NCBI GenBank assembly: GCA_031549965.1
Contig: JAVBPB010000051.1
Span: 1 to 23,991 of the forward strand
Length of the DNA: 23,991 nucleotides
Direction of reading: 5' to 3'
DNA from: JAVBPB01 sp031549965
GTDB lineage: Bacteria > Bacillota > Clostridia > Lachnospirales > Lachnospiraceae
Positions 16,453 to 23,601 of the stretch are shown one piece after another; within the stretch, counting starts at the first letter, position 1; each line of letters opens with the position of its first letter. The position numbers were made by a program, and so were the translations under genes. The notes under the pieces were generated by a model. That model made no database searches. It saw nothing but the letters and a program-made list of their open reading frames with translations, and was not told where the DNA came from.

Positions 16453-16520
16453 GAGAAACAATATAATAAATAAGTTCAACTGGCAGTACAAATGTGTTTT
16501 GTAATTAGGTTAGCTATATT

Positions 16521-16580
16521 GGTTTTTCCAAAAAATTTCGTGTTTATCCAAAAATTACCCAATAATTCTAAAAAATGTAT
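16521..16580 (+). promoter_or_regulatory. Three 20-bp direct repeats upstream of the operon promoter
   Basis: Cut in 20-base steps from 16521, the sequence lines up as three imperfect copies: GGTTTTTCCAAAAAATTTCG, TGTTTATCCAAAAATTACCC and AATAATTCTAAAAAATGTAT. The shared core is roughly TTNTYCWAAAAAWT. The C[CT]A that precedes each A-run begins at exactly 16528, 16548 and 16568, and the -35 box begins at 16588. Spacing near two helical turns suggests an activator binding the same face of the DNA, or phased A-tracts that bend it. Confidence 0.55.
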
Positions 16581-16587
16581 ATTATTG

Positions 16588-16616
16588 TTGACAAGTTGCA
16601 AAAATTGATTTATAGT
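16588..16616 (+). promoter_or_regulatory. Main promoter of the peptide biosynthesis operon
   Basis: A perfect TTGACA (16588-16593) and TATAGT (16611-16616) are separated by 17 bp, the best promoter match in the right-hand part of the window. The transcript would have a leader of about 85 nt before the FAAL gene. Confidence 0.8.
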
Positions 16617-16707
16617 ATTAGTGTAGTAAAGAGAATTTTAGAAAGTATTTAAAGGCATTTTAATTTATATATATAGTTAAATTAAATTAATAGGGTTGGT
16701 GATTAAA

Positions 16708-18360
16708 TTGGATTATGAAAGTCTTATAGCCGTAATAAAGAATAAGAAAAATTCTGATAAGATAATAAGAATCTTATTGTCAAAAGATAGTGAAAAAATT
16801 ATTTGCTATAAGTATTTATATAGAGAAAGTAAAAAAATATTAGGAGGGTTGCAAAAGGCAGGTTTAAAAAGAGGAGATGAACTTATTTTACAGTTTTCAG
16901 AAATTGAGCCATTTATTTATAGCTTTTGGGCATGTTTATTGGGTGGAATAATACCTATTCCGGTTACACTAGCAACCAGTCGAGAAGGAATAAGAAAATT
17001 ATTAAATATATGGAAACAAATGAATAATCCATTCGTTATTACAAGAACGAATGCCATAAAAATAGAAAAAGAATATGGAATAGATGAAGTTTACATCACT
17101 GAAATATACAATAAGACAATTGTATATGATAAATTGCAAGCTAATGATGATGGCATAGAATATAAGGCTTTAGGAGAACAAATTGCATATGTTCAATATT
17201 CATCTGGTTCAACGGGCACTCCCAAAGGGGTTGTAATAACACATTCTAATTTATTAACAAATATATATGCTATTATAAAAGGAATAGAGGTAAGTATACA
17301 TGATAGGGTTTTATCGTGGATGCCGTTGACACATGATATGGGATTAATTGGTATGCATTTATGTCCATTAGTTGGAGATTTTGAACAAATTCTTATGACG
17401 CCGCAAATGTTTATAAAAAACCCATTAAATTGGCTTAAATTAATAGAAAAATATAAAGCCACGATTATTTCAAGTCCTAATTTTGGATATAAGTATACTT
17501 TGGGCAGGTTGAAAGATAAGTTAAATTGTGAGCTTGATTTAAGTTCTATTCGCCTTATATTTAATGGTGCAGAGCCTATTTCTTTTGATTTGTGTAATCG
17601 TTTTATAAATTTTATGGAAAAATTCGGATTAAAAAAGAATGCCATGTTTCCAGTATATGGTATGGCAGAAGCAAGCTTAGCAATTAGTTTTTCGGAGGTA
17701 AATAATGAAGTAGAGGCAATCTATTTGAATAGGGATGAGATAGCTATAGGGGGAAAAATACAAATATGTGATAATGAAAATGCTGCTATTTTTGTTAAAT
17801 TAGGGTATCCTGTGGCTTCAGTTGAAGTATGCATAAGGGATGAACAAAATAATAATTTGATTGAAAATACTATTGGAATAATTTTTATTAGAGGAGATAG
17901 TGTTACAAAAGGTTATTATAATAAAAATAAGATTTTAACGAGTGTGATTGACAATGAAGGATGGTTAAATACAGGAGATATTGGTTTTATAAATGAAAAT
18001 AAAATAGTGGTTATTGGAAGGCAAAAAGAATTAATTATTATAAATGGGTTTAATTACTATTGTTCAGATTTAGAGAGAGTGGCATATATGGCATTATCCG
18101 GTGAGTCAAAGGCAGAGTTAGCAATTTGTGGTCATGATGGACATAATACATTAGATGAAATAATATTATTTATTAAACTAAAATGTAATCAGACAGATTA
18201 TTCAAAAATTAAAAAGGATATTAAGGCTGTATTTCAGCGAGAAACAAGGCTGAGAATTGATAAAGTTATTGAGGTTCCTTTTTTTCCTAAAACCACTAGT
18301 GGAAAAATCCGAAGATATGAATTAATCCGAAATTATGAAGAGGGGCAGTATGAAAACTAA
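16708..18360 (+). CDS. Fatty-acyl-AMP ligase-like adenylate-forming enzyme
   Basis: This enzyme of about 550 aa belongs to the ANL superfamily. The A3 loop is QYSSGSTGTPKGVV (positions 167-180 counted from the upstream TTG at 16696), followed by SWMPLTHDMGLIG, YGMAEASLA, TGDIGF and the C-terminal TTSGKIRR with the catalytic Lys. The wording of several blocks matches fatty-acyl-AMP ligases rather than acyl-CoA synthetases: NPLNWLKLIEKYKATIISSP, PNFGYKYTL, RLIFNGAEPI and GRQKELIIINGFNYYCSDLE. FAALs activate a fatty acid as acyl-AMP and hand it to a carrier protein. No carrier domain is fused here and none is seen nearby. I favour TTG at 16708, which has GGTGAT just upstream; TTG 16696 and GTG 16699 are alternatives. 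The next gene overlaps its end by 11 bp. Confidence 0.85.
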   Translation: MDYESLIAVIKNKKNSDKIIRILLSKDSEKIICYKYLYRESKKILGGLQKAGLKRGDELILQFSEIEPFIYSFWACLLGGIIPIPVTLATSREGIRKLLNIWKQMNNPFVITRTNAIKIEKEYGIDEVYITEIYNKTIVYDKLQANDDGIEYKALGEQIAYVQYSSGSTGTPKGVVITHSNLLTNIYAIIKGIEVSIHDRVLSWMPLTHDMGLIGMHLCPLVGDFEQILMTPQMFIKNPLNWLKLIEKYKATIISSPNFGYKYTLGRLKDKLNCELDLSSIRLIFNGAEPISFDLCNRFINFMEKFGLKKNAMFPVYGMAEASLAISFSEVNNEVEAIYLNRDEIAIGGKIQICDNENAAIFVKLGYPVASVEVCIRDEQNNNLIENTIGIIFIRGDSVTKGYYNKNKILTSVIDNEGWLNTGDIGFINENKIVVIGRQKELIIINGFNYYCSDLERVAYMALSGESKAELAICGHDGHNTLDEIILFIKLKCNQTDYSKIKKDIKAVFQRETRLRIDKVIEVPFFPKTTSGKIRRYELIRNYEEGQYEN

Positions 18361-18991
18361 ATTTATTAAGTATAATAATCTATTTAAGATAATGTATTTA
18401 GGAGAGTTGCTTTTTTTACATGATGGAATAATGAATGTTAGAAATACAATTGTTCAAAAAATATATGGTGAAAATATTAAAATTTTGGACATGTGTACAG
18501 GAATTGGTGAAAATGTAATAAATATTTCTAAGCTGAAAAAAAGTGCCGAAATTACTGCAATTGATATTTCTCCAAAGGCAATACAGATTTTACAAAAAAG
18601 GATTTTAAGGAAGAAAATACAAAATGTACATATAAAAAAAATGGATGCAGGTAGAACAAATTTTGAAGATGGAGAATTTAATTATGTTTTGATATCATTA
18701 GTTTTACATGAACTTGAAAGTAAGTACATAGACAGGATATTAAATGAATCTAAGAGATTAATTCGGGATAAAGGAGAGTTAATAGTAACAGAATGGAAAA
18801 AACCAAGTAGTTTTTTTAAAAAATTAAAATTTCAATTTCTTTATTTAATTGAGCCATCAGATTTTAAGAAATTCCTTAAGATGGATTTAAAAAAATATCT
18901 TGAGGATAGAGATTTAAGAGTGAAAGAAGTGATATCTAGCAATTATACTATAACTTATTTTTGCGAAACAAATATTGACAATAATATTTAG
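18350..18991 (+). CDS. Class I SAM-dependent methyltransferase
   Basis: Starting at ATG 18350, which has GAGGGG at the right distance, gives 213 aa; an upstream ATG at 18335 has no ribosome binding site. The Rossmann SAM-binding motif I is ILDMCTGIGENV (residues 45-56), the acidic end of strand 2 is AIDIS (70-74), and MDAGRTNFEDGEFNYVLIS continues the UbiE-like pattern. After strand 4 (LVLHELE) the protein has a Lys/Phe-rich helical region in place of the usual substrate cap. The gene overlaps the FAAL gene and is followed 42 bp later by the radical SAM gene, so it is probably a tailoring enzyme of the same pathway. Its substrate (peptide, acyl group or a small molecule) is unknown. Confidence 0.85.
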   Translation: MKTKFIKYNNLFKIMYLGELLFLHDGIMNVRNTIVQKIYGENIKILDMCTGIGENVINISKLKKSAEITAIDISPKAIQILQKRILRKKIQNVHIKKMDAGRTNFEDGEFNYVLISLVLHELESKYIDRILNESKRLIRDKGELIVTEWKKPSSFFKKLKFQFLYLIEPSDFKKFLKMDLKKYLEDRDLRVKEVISSNYTITYFCETNIDNNI

Positions 18992-19033
18992 TTATTGCAA
19001 TAGCCAAATAGTTACTTTGAGAGGAGAATAGAA

Positions 19034-20422
19034 ATGCTAAAAGTCAGCAAGCACAATATTTATTTAAAAATGAAAAAGCAGCCTGAAAAATTTCTTATTA
19101 TTCAGGGGTATAGGGGTTCTTTTGATATTGTAGAAGATAAAATTGCACTAATACTTGAAGAAGCTGAGAAAGATGAGAAATACTTAGATAAATTAAGTAT
19201 AGAAAATTTAGAAATATTGAAAAAGAGGGGGTATTTAACAGATAAAAGTGAAGAAGAGGAATTAGAGATAATTGAAAAAATAAGTAAAACTTTAAATAAA
19301 ATTAGTAGAAAAAATATATGCATTACTCTGATACCAACCTATAATTGTAATTTTAGATGTGAATACTGTTTTGAACAAAATCTTTTATCAAAAGGAAAGG
19401 AATGGTTGTCAGGTAAGATGACAACAGAGTTAATAGATTCTGTTTTTTCACAGCTTAAAGCGTATAAAGATGATGGAAATCAAATAGGGAGCATTTATTT
19501 ATTTGGTGGGGAACCATTGTTGAAGACAAATAAGGATATTGTGGAATATATATGTAAAAAAAGCAGGGAAAATGGAATACCAGTTAGTTGTATCAGTAAT
19601 GGATATGATTTAGATGAATACTTAGACTTGTTAAAGGAGTATAAATTTCATAAAATTCAGATTACTATTGATGGAATTGGTGAGGAGCATGATAAAAGAA
19701 GATTTCTTGTGGGGGGTCAAGGTTCCTATCAGAGAATTATAGAGAATATCGATCTTGCATTAGATGAAGGGATTAATATTGTAGTAAGAACGAATGTAAA
19801 TAAAAAAAATATAGATTCAATGGAAGCACTTATTAATGAGTATAAAAATCGTGGATGGGTAGAAAAGAAAAATTTTCAGTATTATTTTAAATCTACTTTA
19901 AAATGTTATGAGGAATTAGGGACAGCGTACTCAGATGTCGAATTGATGAATGAGCTGTCAAATTATTTTACAGAAGGAGTGGATAAGTTTCAATTTAATA
20001 CAATATATCAGGGACTGTCAAATGGCATTTGGAATATGCTTGATAAAAAAAGTATTGCACCCTTGAGATCTGGGTATTGTGGAGCAAATACAGGAATGTA
20101 TACAATTGATCCATACGGAGATATATACCCATGTTGGGATGTTTTATCAGAAGAAGAGTGTAAAATTGGAACCGTAGATGTAGAACAAGAAAAGTTTATA
20201 TTTAATTCAACACACGATATTTGGAAAGAACGAACTGTAGACAAGATTGAAGATTGTAAAAGTTGTAAGTATATGTTATTTTGTGGAGGGGGATGTGCTG
20301 CTCAGGCAAAAGTAATGAACTCAGATATAAACAAAGTTTTTTGTGATGATTTTATACAAATTTTTGATGAAGTTGCTGTAGATATTTGTGAAAAGAAGTT
20401 AGCTATTTCTGAATCTAAGTAA
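19034..20422 (+). CDS. Radical SAM/SPASM peptide maturase
   Basis: In this 462-aa protein the radical SAM cluster is C105-x3-C109-x2-C112 (TYNCNFRCEYC), followed by the SAM-binding GGEP at 158-161. The C-terminus has the complete SPASM Cys set for two auxiliary 4Fe-4S clusters: C349-x12-G362-x4-C367, C376 in between, then C408-x2-C411-x5-C417-x3-C421 and C437. Residues 1-90 form an N-terminal domain found in peptide-modifying members (YLKMKKQPEKFLIIQGYRG, then LEILKKRGYLTD) that may recognise the leader, as RRE domains do. Enzymes of this type join Cys sulfur to a carbon atom in RiPP precursors (sactipeptides, ranthipeptides), and three Cys-containing precursor genes follow directly. The bond formed cannot be predicted. 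A GAGAGGAG ribosome binding site precedes the ATG. Confidence 0.93.
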   Translation: MLKVSKHNIYLKMKKQPEKFLIIQGYRGSFDIVEDKIALILEEAEKDEKYLDKLSIENLEILKKRGYLTDKSEEEELEIIEKISKTLNKISRKNICITLIPTYNCNFRCEYCFEQNLLSKGKEWLSGKMTTELIDSVFSQLKAYKDDGNQIGSIYLFGGEPLLKTNKDIVEYICKKSRENGIPVSCISNGYDLDEYLDLLKEYKFHKIQITIDGIGEEHDKRRFLVGGQGSYQRIIENIDLALDEGINIVVRTNVNKKNIDSMEALINEYKNRGWVEKKNFQYYFKSTLKCYEELGTAYSDVELMNELSNYFTEGVDKFQFNTIYQGLSNGIWNMLDKKSIAPLRSGYCGANTGMYTIDPYGDIYPCWDVLSEEECKIGTVDVEQEKFIFNSTHDIWKERTVDKIEDCKSCKYMLFCGGGCAAQAKVMNSDINKVFCDDFIQIFDEVAVDICEKKLAISESK

Positions 20423-20453
20423 TGTGTTAATTTATTTAATATGTTGGCGGTAG

Positions 20454-20482
20454 TTGCGATTCTTTTGAATTGTTTCTATAAA
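20454..20482 (+). promoter_or_regulatory. Internal promoter before the precursor peptide genes
   Basis: TTGCGA (20454-20459) and TATAAA (20477-20482) are separated by 17 bp, in the 83-bp gap between the maturase gene and the first precursor. It would let the peptides be made in excess over the enzymes. Confidence 0.55.
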
Positions 20483-20505
20483 AAATAGTAGAAAGGAGAA
20501 ATAAA

Positions 20506-20646
20506 ATGAAAGAAATTAAATCAATGAATCAAGAATTAATACTAGAAAGAGATGAGATTGAAGAAATGATTGTTGAACTTTCAGCAAGGGAAGAATACGC
20601 ATGTACAGCAGAAGGATGCGTAGGCCAAGGATGTGGTATTAACTAA
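20506..20646 (+). CDS. RiPP precursor peptide 1 (C-x4-C-x4-C core)
   Basis: This 46-aa peptide is preceded by a strong GAAAGGAG ribosome binding site. It has an acidic leader with no Cys (MKEIKSMNQELILERDEIEE, then MIVELSAREEYA) and a C-terminal core with three Cys exactly five residues apart (C33, C38, C43) in CTAEGCVGQGCGIN. It shares the leader pattern I-V-E-L-S-x-R-x-E-Y and the block CTAE-x-C with peptide 2. The position directly after a radical SAM/SPASM maturase and the tandem paralogues make it a very likely substrate. There is no double-glycine cleavage site of the C39 type. From memory, NCBI has a family of Cys-every-fifth peptides that this may belong to; I cannot check that. Confidence 0.85.
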   Translation: MKEIKSMNQELILERDEIEEMIVELSAREEYACTAEGCVGQGCGIN

Positions 20647-20700
20647 TTATTAAACTTAATTTACAAAGAGAAAAGTGCATTTGCATGGAAAGGAGAAGAT

Positions 20701-20838
20701 ATGCAGGAAATTAATTCATTAAATATTACAATAGACGAATCTGAGAAAAAGATAATAGAAGTGATTGAGGAGCTGTCTGAAAGAACAGAGTATTTATGTA
20801 CAGCAGAAGCCTGTGCTCTTCAAGCTAACCTTATCTAA
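20701..20838 (+). CDS. RiPP precursor peptide 2 (single C-x4-C)
   Basis: This 45-aa peptide has a GAAAGGAGAAG ribosome binding site, 54 bp after peptide 1. The leader MQEINSLNITIDESEKKIIE continues as VIEELSERTEYL. The core CTAEACALQANLI has only two Cys (C33 and C38), in the same places as the first two of peptide 1. The 13 bases TGTACAGCAGAAG are identical in both genes, so they look like a tandem duplication whose tails have diverged. The third Cys of peptide 1 is missing, so the mature product must differ, or this copy is decaying. Confidence 0.82.
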   Translation: MQEINSLNITIDESEKKIIEVIEELSERTEYLCTAEACALQANLI

Positions 20839-20879
20839 AAATTCAACAAGCTTAAAATTAATAAGAAAGAGGGTTATTT

Positions 20880-21074
20880 ATGATTCAATCTTTAAACACA
20901 GTAATTGATGATGAACAAATGAATTTTTTTATTGAGGAGTTAGAAGAGAGAGATGAAATGTTATGTATTCTTAATGCTTGTGCTGGTGCAGCTACACCAT
21001 GCTTAGGGCAGGCTTGTGTTGGTGCTTGTTTTGGCATATCATTATGTCTTGTAGGATTACATATTATGGATTAG
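20880..21074 (+). CDS. RiPP precursor peptide 3 (long six-Cys core)
   Basis: This 64-aa peptide is the largest of the three. It has the same type of acidic leader (IQSLNTVIDDEQMNFFIEEL, then EERDEML), without the usual Tyr before the core. The core of 36 residues has six Cys at 29, 34, 41, 46, 50 and 56, separated by 4, 6, 4, 3 and 5 residues, rich in Gly and Ala (CLGQACVGACFGISLC) and ending hydrophobic (LVGLHIMD). The block CLGQAC parallels CVGQGC of peptide 1. The hydrophobic core could insert in a membrane. An AAGAAAGAGG ribosome binding site precedes the ATG. An overlapping frame at 20978-21187 is probably a shadow. Confidence 0.8.
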   Translation: MIQSLNTVIDDEQMNFFIEELEERDEMLCILNACAGAATPCLGQACVGACFGISLCLVGLHIMD

Positions 21075-21117
21075 TTATAATAATAATATTAAAATGCTCT
21101 AAATGTGCATGTTGGAT

Positions 21118-21147
21118 ATGGCGGTTGTTTGAAAGAATTACCGCCAT
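21118..21147 (+). other. Stem-loop between the precursor genes and the protease gene
   Basis: ATGGCGGT (21118-21125) and ACCGCCAT (21140-21147) form a perfect 8-bp GC-rich stem with a 14-base loop. No T-tract follows, so it is a weak terminator at best. It could stabilise the 3' end of a precursor mRNA or act as a processing site. Confidence 0.55.
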
Positions 21148-21193
21148 TTCAGCAGCTATTATAAGTTTCAGATATAGGGGGAATTAAATTTGT

Positions 21194-22441
21194 ATGGATA
21201 ATAAAGTATTAAAACTTAAAGAAGGGGTTACTTTTTCGAAGTTTGATGATGATGGACAGGATGATATGTATTTAATAAAATATCAAGAACGGTATTGGAA
21301 GATTTCTGTAATAATTTATCAGATTTTACTAGGAATTAATGGTGAAAGAGATTTTTCTAATTTGCATATACACCTATTAGAAGAAAAGCAAATACGAATA
21401 AACCAAGAACAGTTAGAGCAAGTCATTGATTTTGTATGTGTAAAAAATGGATTATTAGAAGGAACAGAATCACAGAGTAAAAGAAAAAGGAATAAAATGC
21501 TTTGGGGACGTATTACAATTATACCGCAAATTTTTGTAGAGAAATTAAAAATATTTAAGTTCTTATTTTTTCCAAAGGTAATTAGTTTGACTAGCATTTG
21601 TGTAGTTTTATGGATAATTTATATTTACTTAACTAATTCAAATGTTATGATTGTAAATGAGTTGATGAGTTTGCGATTTAGTGATGTTGTATTATGCTAT
21701 GTTTTTATTATGATAGCAGGAATAATACATGAGTTTGGACACTCAATAGCAACATTAACAAATGGTGGAGAAGCTGGTAAAATAGGGGTAGGAGTTTATA
21801 TTCTAATGCCAGTACTTTATTCTGATGTAACGGATGCATGGAGACTAAAAAAAAATCAAAGAATTCTCGTAGATTTTGGAGGAATGTATTTACAGGGTAT
21901 TTTTTTGATAATATGCTTTTTTATTAATATGTTTTTTTTAGACAACTTTATCATACATATTGCTATTTTATTATCTGGGTTTCAAATACTAGGAAATTTG
22001 AATCCATTTATTAAGCTGGATGGTTATTGGGTATTAGTGGATTATTTAGGAGAAATTGAAATACTTACAGTAGTAAAGAAGGTTTGGATGGATACTTTAG
22101 TTAAATTAAGAAAGAAAAATATAAAGTATTCTGGGATTAGTAAAAATAAGAGGATAGTAGTATATGTATATTCTATATTTACTATTTTATTCTATCTGTA
22201 TTTTGCTCGGTTTTTTCTAAATACAATTATTTTGGCAATAAACAATTTTTATTATGATATAGATTTTTTAACTCATAACGGTGTTACAAATGTAAATATT
22301 ACTTTAGAGGGACTTTTTCAATATTTATCTAATAGAATCACATCTTTTATTGTATTTGTATTTTTAGTAAGAATAATTTGGATGATAGCTAAATGGTTTT
22401 ATAAGAATTTTGAAAATAACAAATTAGTACATCAGAAGTAA
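21194..22441 (+). CDS. M50-type membrane zinc metalloprotease with RRE-like N-terminus
   Basis: This 415-aa membrane protein has zinc-ligand motif H179-E180-F-G-H183 (IIHEFGHSIATL) inside a membrane helix. The second M50 motif is NLNPFIKLDGYWVLVDYL, with D276 as third ligand. At least six hydrophobic segments lie between about 125 and 400. Residues 25-95 (YLIKYQERYWKISVIIYQIL, then EQLEQVIDFVCVKNGLLEG) have the winged-helix pattern of PqqD-like RRE domains that bind RiPP leaders. Relatives such as YydH occur in RiPP clusters and probably cut or process the peptide at the membrane. The GGGGG ribosome binding site is about 12 bases from the ATG, a little far. It probably acts on the three precursors encoded just upstream. 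Confidence 0.8.
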   Translation: MDNKVLKLKEGVTFSKFDDDGQDDMYLIKYQERYWKISVIIYQILLGINGERDFSNLHIHLLEEKQIRINQEQLEQVIDFVCVKNGLLEGTESQSKRKRNKMLWGRITIIPQIFVEKLKIFKFLFFPKVISLTSICVVLWIIYIYLTNSNVMIVNELMSLRFSDVVLCYVFIMIAGIIHEFGHSIATLTNGGEAGKIGVGVYILMPVLYSDVTDAWRLKKNQRILVDFGGMYLQGIFLIICFFINMFFLDNFIIHIAILLSGFQILGNLNPFIKLDGYWVLVDYLGEIEILTVVKKVWMDTLVKLRKKNIKYSGISKNKRIVVYVYSIFTILFYLYFARFFLNTIILAINNFYYDIDFLTHNGVTNVNITLEGLFQYLSNRITSFIVFVFLVRIIWMIAKWFYKNFENNKLVHQK

Positions 22442-22458
22442 AAGTAGGAGGAAATACG

Positions 22459-23571
22459 GTGAAATTAATTGAGACTTATCACAGAGTTGAAAAGAGAGAG
22501 ATTGTTGATTGCAGAATAAAATCATTGAAAGAATGGATAAGACATTATGGAATTAATTTAAGTTCTTTTGAAATTCTATTATTGTGCAGAGCTATCACAT
22601 TTCATTATGATACTATTAAAATCCCAGATATCTTTAATTTTGAGCTTCCGTATGCTACAGTATCCCATAACAAAGTGGAAGAGACATTCTTTAATAGTTT
22701 AGAAATAGATTTTGAAAAAAAGATAATTCAGGGGAACGAAGAAGGCTGGGAATTAATAAAAAATTTAATTAATAATAATATTCCTGTACTTTTTAAAATT
22801 GATAGTAGATTTTTAAAAGAATCTCAAAATAAGGTAATTCATGAACAAATAAATTTATATTATGTATCAACGTTATTATTAGTGGGATATAGTTACTTAG
22901 AAAATGAAGCATATATTATTTTGACTAATAATGATTATATAGAGACATATAATAAAATATCTATAGATGATTTTCAAAAATATCGTAAAACTGTATGCAG
23001 ACCTTTTTCGCCAGAAGAAATATGTTACTATAGGAAAGAAGGCAGTATTATTCAATTAGATCAGAATACAATTTTCCTAAAAACAATGGAAGGGCTTAAA
23101 GAGATCGTAAGAGACATGGCGGCAGATAATAAGCTATATTCAATGGATCTGGGAGGATTTGAAGGAAAAGGAATCACGAAAGGTATTTTTGCAATGAAGA
23201 AGCTTAGAGAAGAATTGGAAATGCAGTATCAAAATAATAGTCAAAAATCAAAAAATTCTATTTTAAAATTAATTTCAATTTTTTTAAGGAATAATTTAAT
23301 GTTTGGCAGTTACTCTGCATTTCGTTTTGAGTTTAGCCAATGTTTAAGTTATATTTCAAAAAAATACAATCTTAATTATTTGGATAAAAAAGCAAAAGCG
23401 TTTGAAGAAATATCATTTGAGTGGAAAAAAATGTTTATAGAATTAAGTAAAATAACGCATGAGAAGGAAGATATTGAATTACATTATATCTCATTGATTA
23501 ATATTTTTGATGGAATTATAAAGCGAGAATCTGAACAATTTGGGGATTTAATGGAAATTTTAAAAATTTAA
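22459..23571 (+). CDS. BtrH N-terminal / DUF4872-like protein, putative acyltransferase
   Basis: The N-terminal 180 residues of this 370-aa protein resemble the BtrH_N/C39-like fold: VDCRIKSLKEWIRHYGINLS with a candidate nucleophile C18, then GWELIKNLINNNIPVLFKID, then LLLVGYSYLENEAYIIL. The C-terminal 150 residues resemble DUF4872, with FGSYSAFRFEFSQCLSYISK and the EISFEWKKMFIEL helix. BtrH moves an acyl group from a carrier protein to the amine of an aminoglycoside. In the usual pattern a His stands before the LLVGY strand; here I see V-S-T, so the active site may be altered. The TTG/GTG start is GTG at 22459 with AGGAGG upstream. It follows the protease gene by 17 bp. The family call is from memory of motifs. 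Confidence 0.6.
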   Translation: MKLIETYHRVEKREIVDCRIKSLKEWIRHYGINLSSFEILLLCRAITFHYDTIKIPDIFNFELPYATVSHNKVEETFFNSLEIDFEKKIIQGNEEGWELIKNLINNNIPVLFKIDSRFLKESQNKVIHEQINLYYVSTLLLVGYSYLENEAYIILTNNDYIETYNKISIDDFQKYRKTVCRPFSPEEICYYRKEGSIIQLDQNTIFLKTMEGLKEIVRDMAADNKLYSMDLGGFEGKGITKGIFAMKKLREELEMQYQNNSQKSKNSILKLISIFLRNNLMFGSYSAFRFEFSQCLSYISKKYNLNYLDKKAKAFEEISFEWKKMFIELSKITHEKEDIELHYISLINIFDGIIKRESEQFGDLMEILKI

Positions 23572-23601
23572 AGAAAACTATTTTAAGAAAGGATGAAAAG
23601 A

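Noticed and set aside
20506..21074. SCIFF-type (six Cys in forty-five) precursors
   Set aside because: Peptides 1 and 2 have only three and two Cys, and the Cys-rich core of SCIFF has a different pattern. Peptide 3 has six Cys, but a different leader and spacing.
20978..21187. Cys/Trp-rich 69-aa frame overlapping precursor 3 in another frame
   Set aside because: It has no ribosome binding site of its own, and its Cys content comes from reading the Gly/Ala/Cys codons of precursor 3 in a shifted frame. Precursor 3 has the leader shared with its neighbours.
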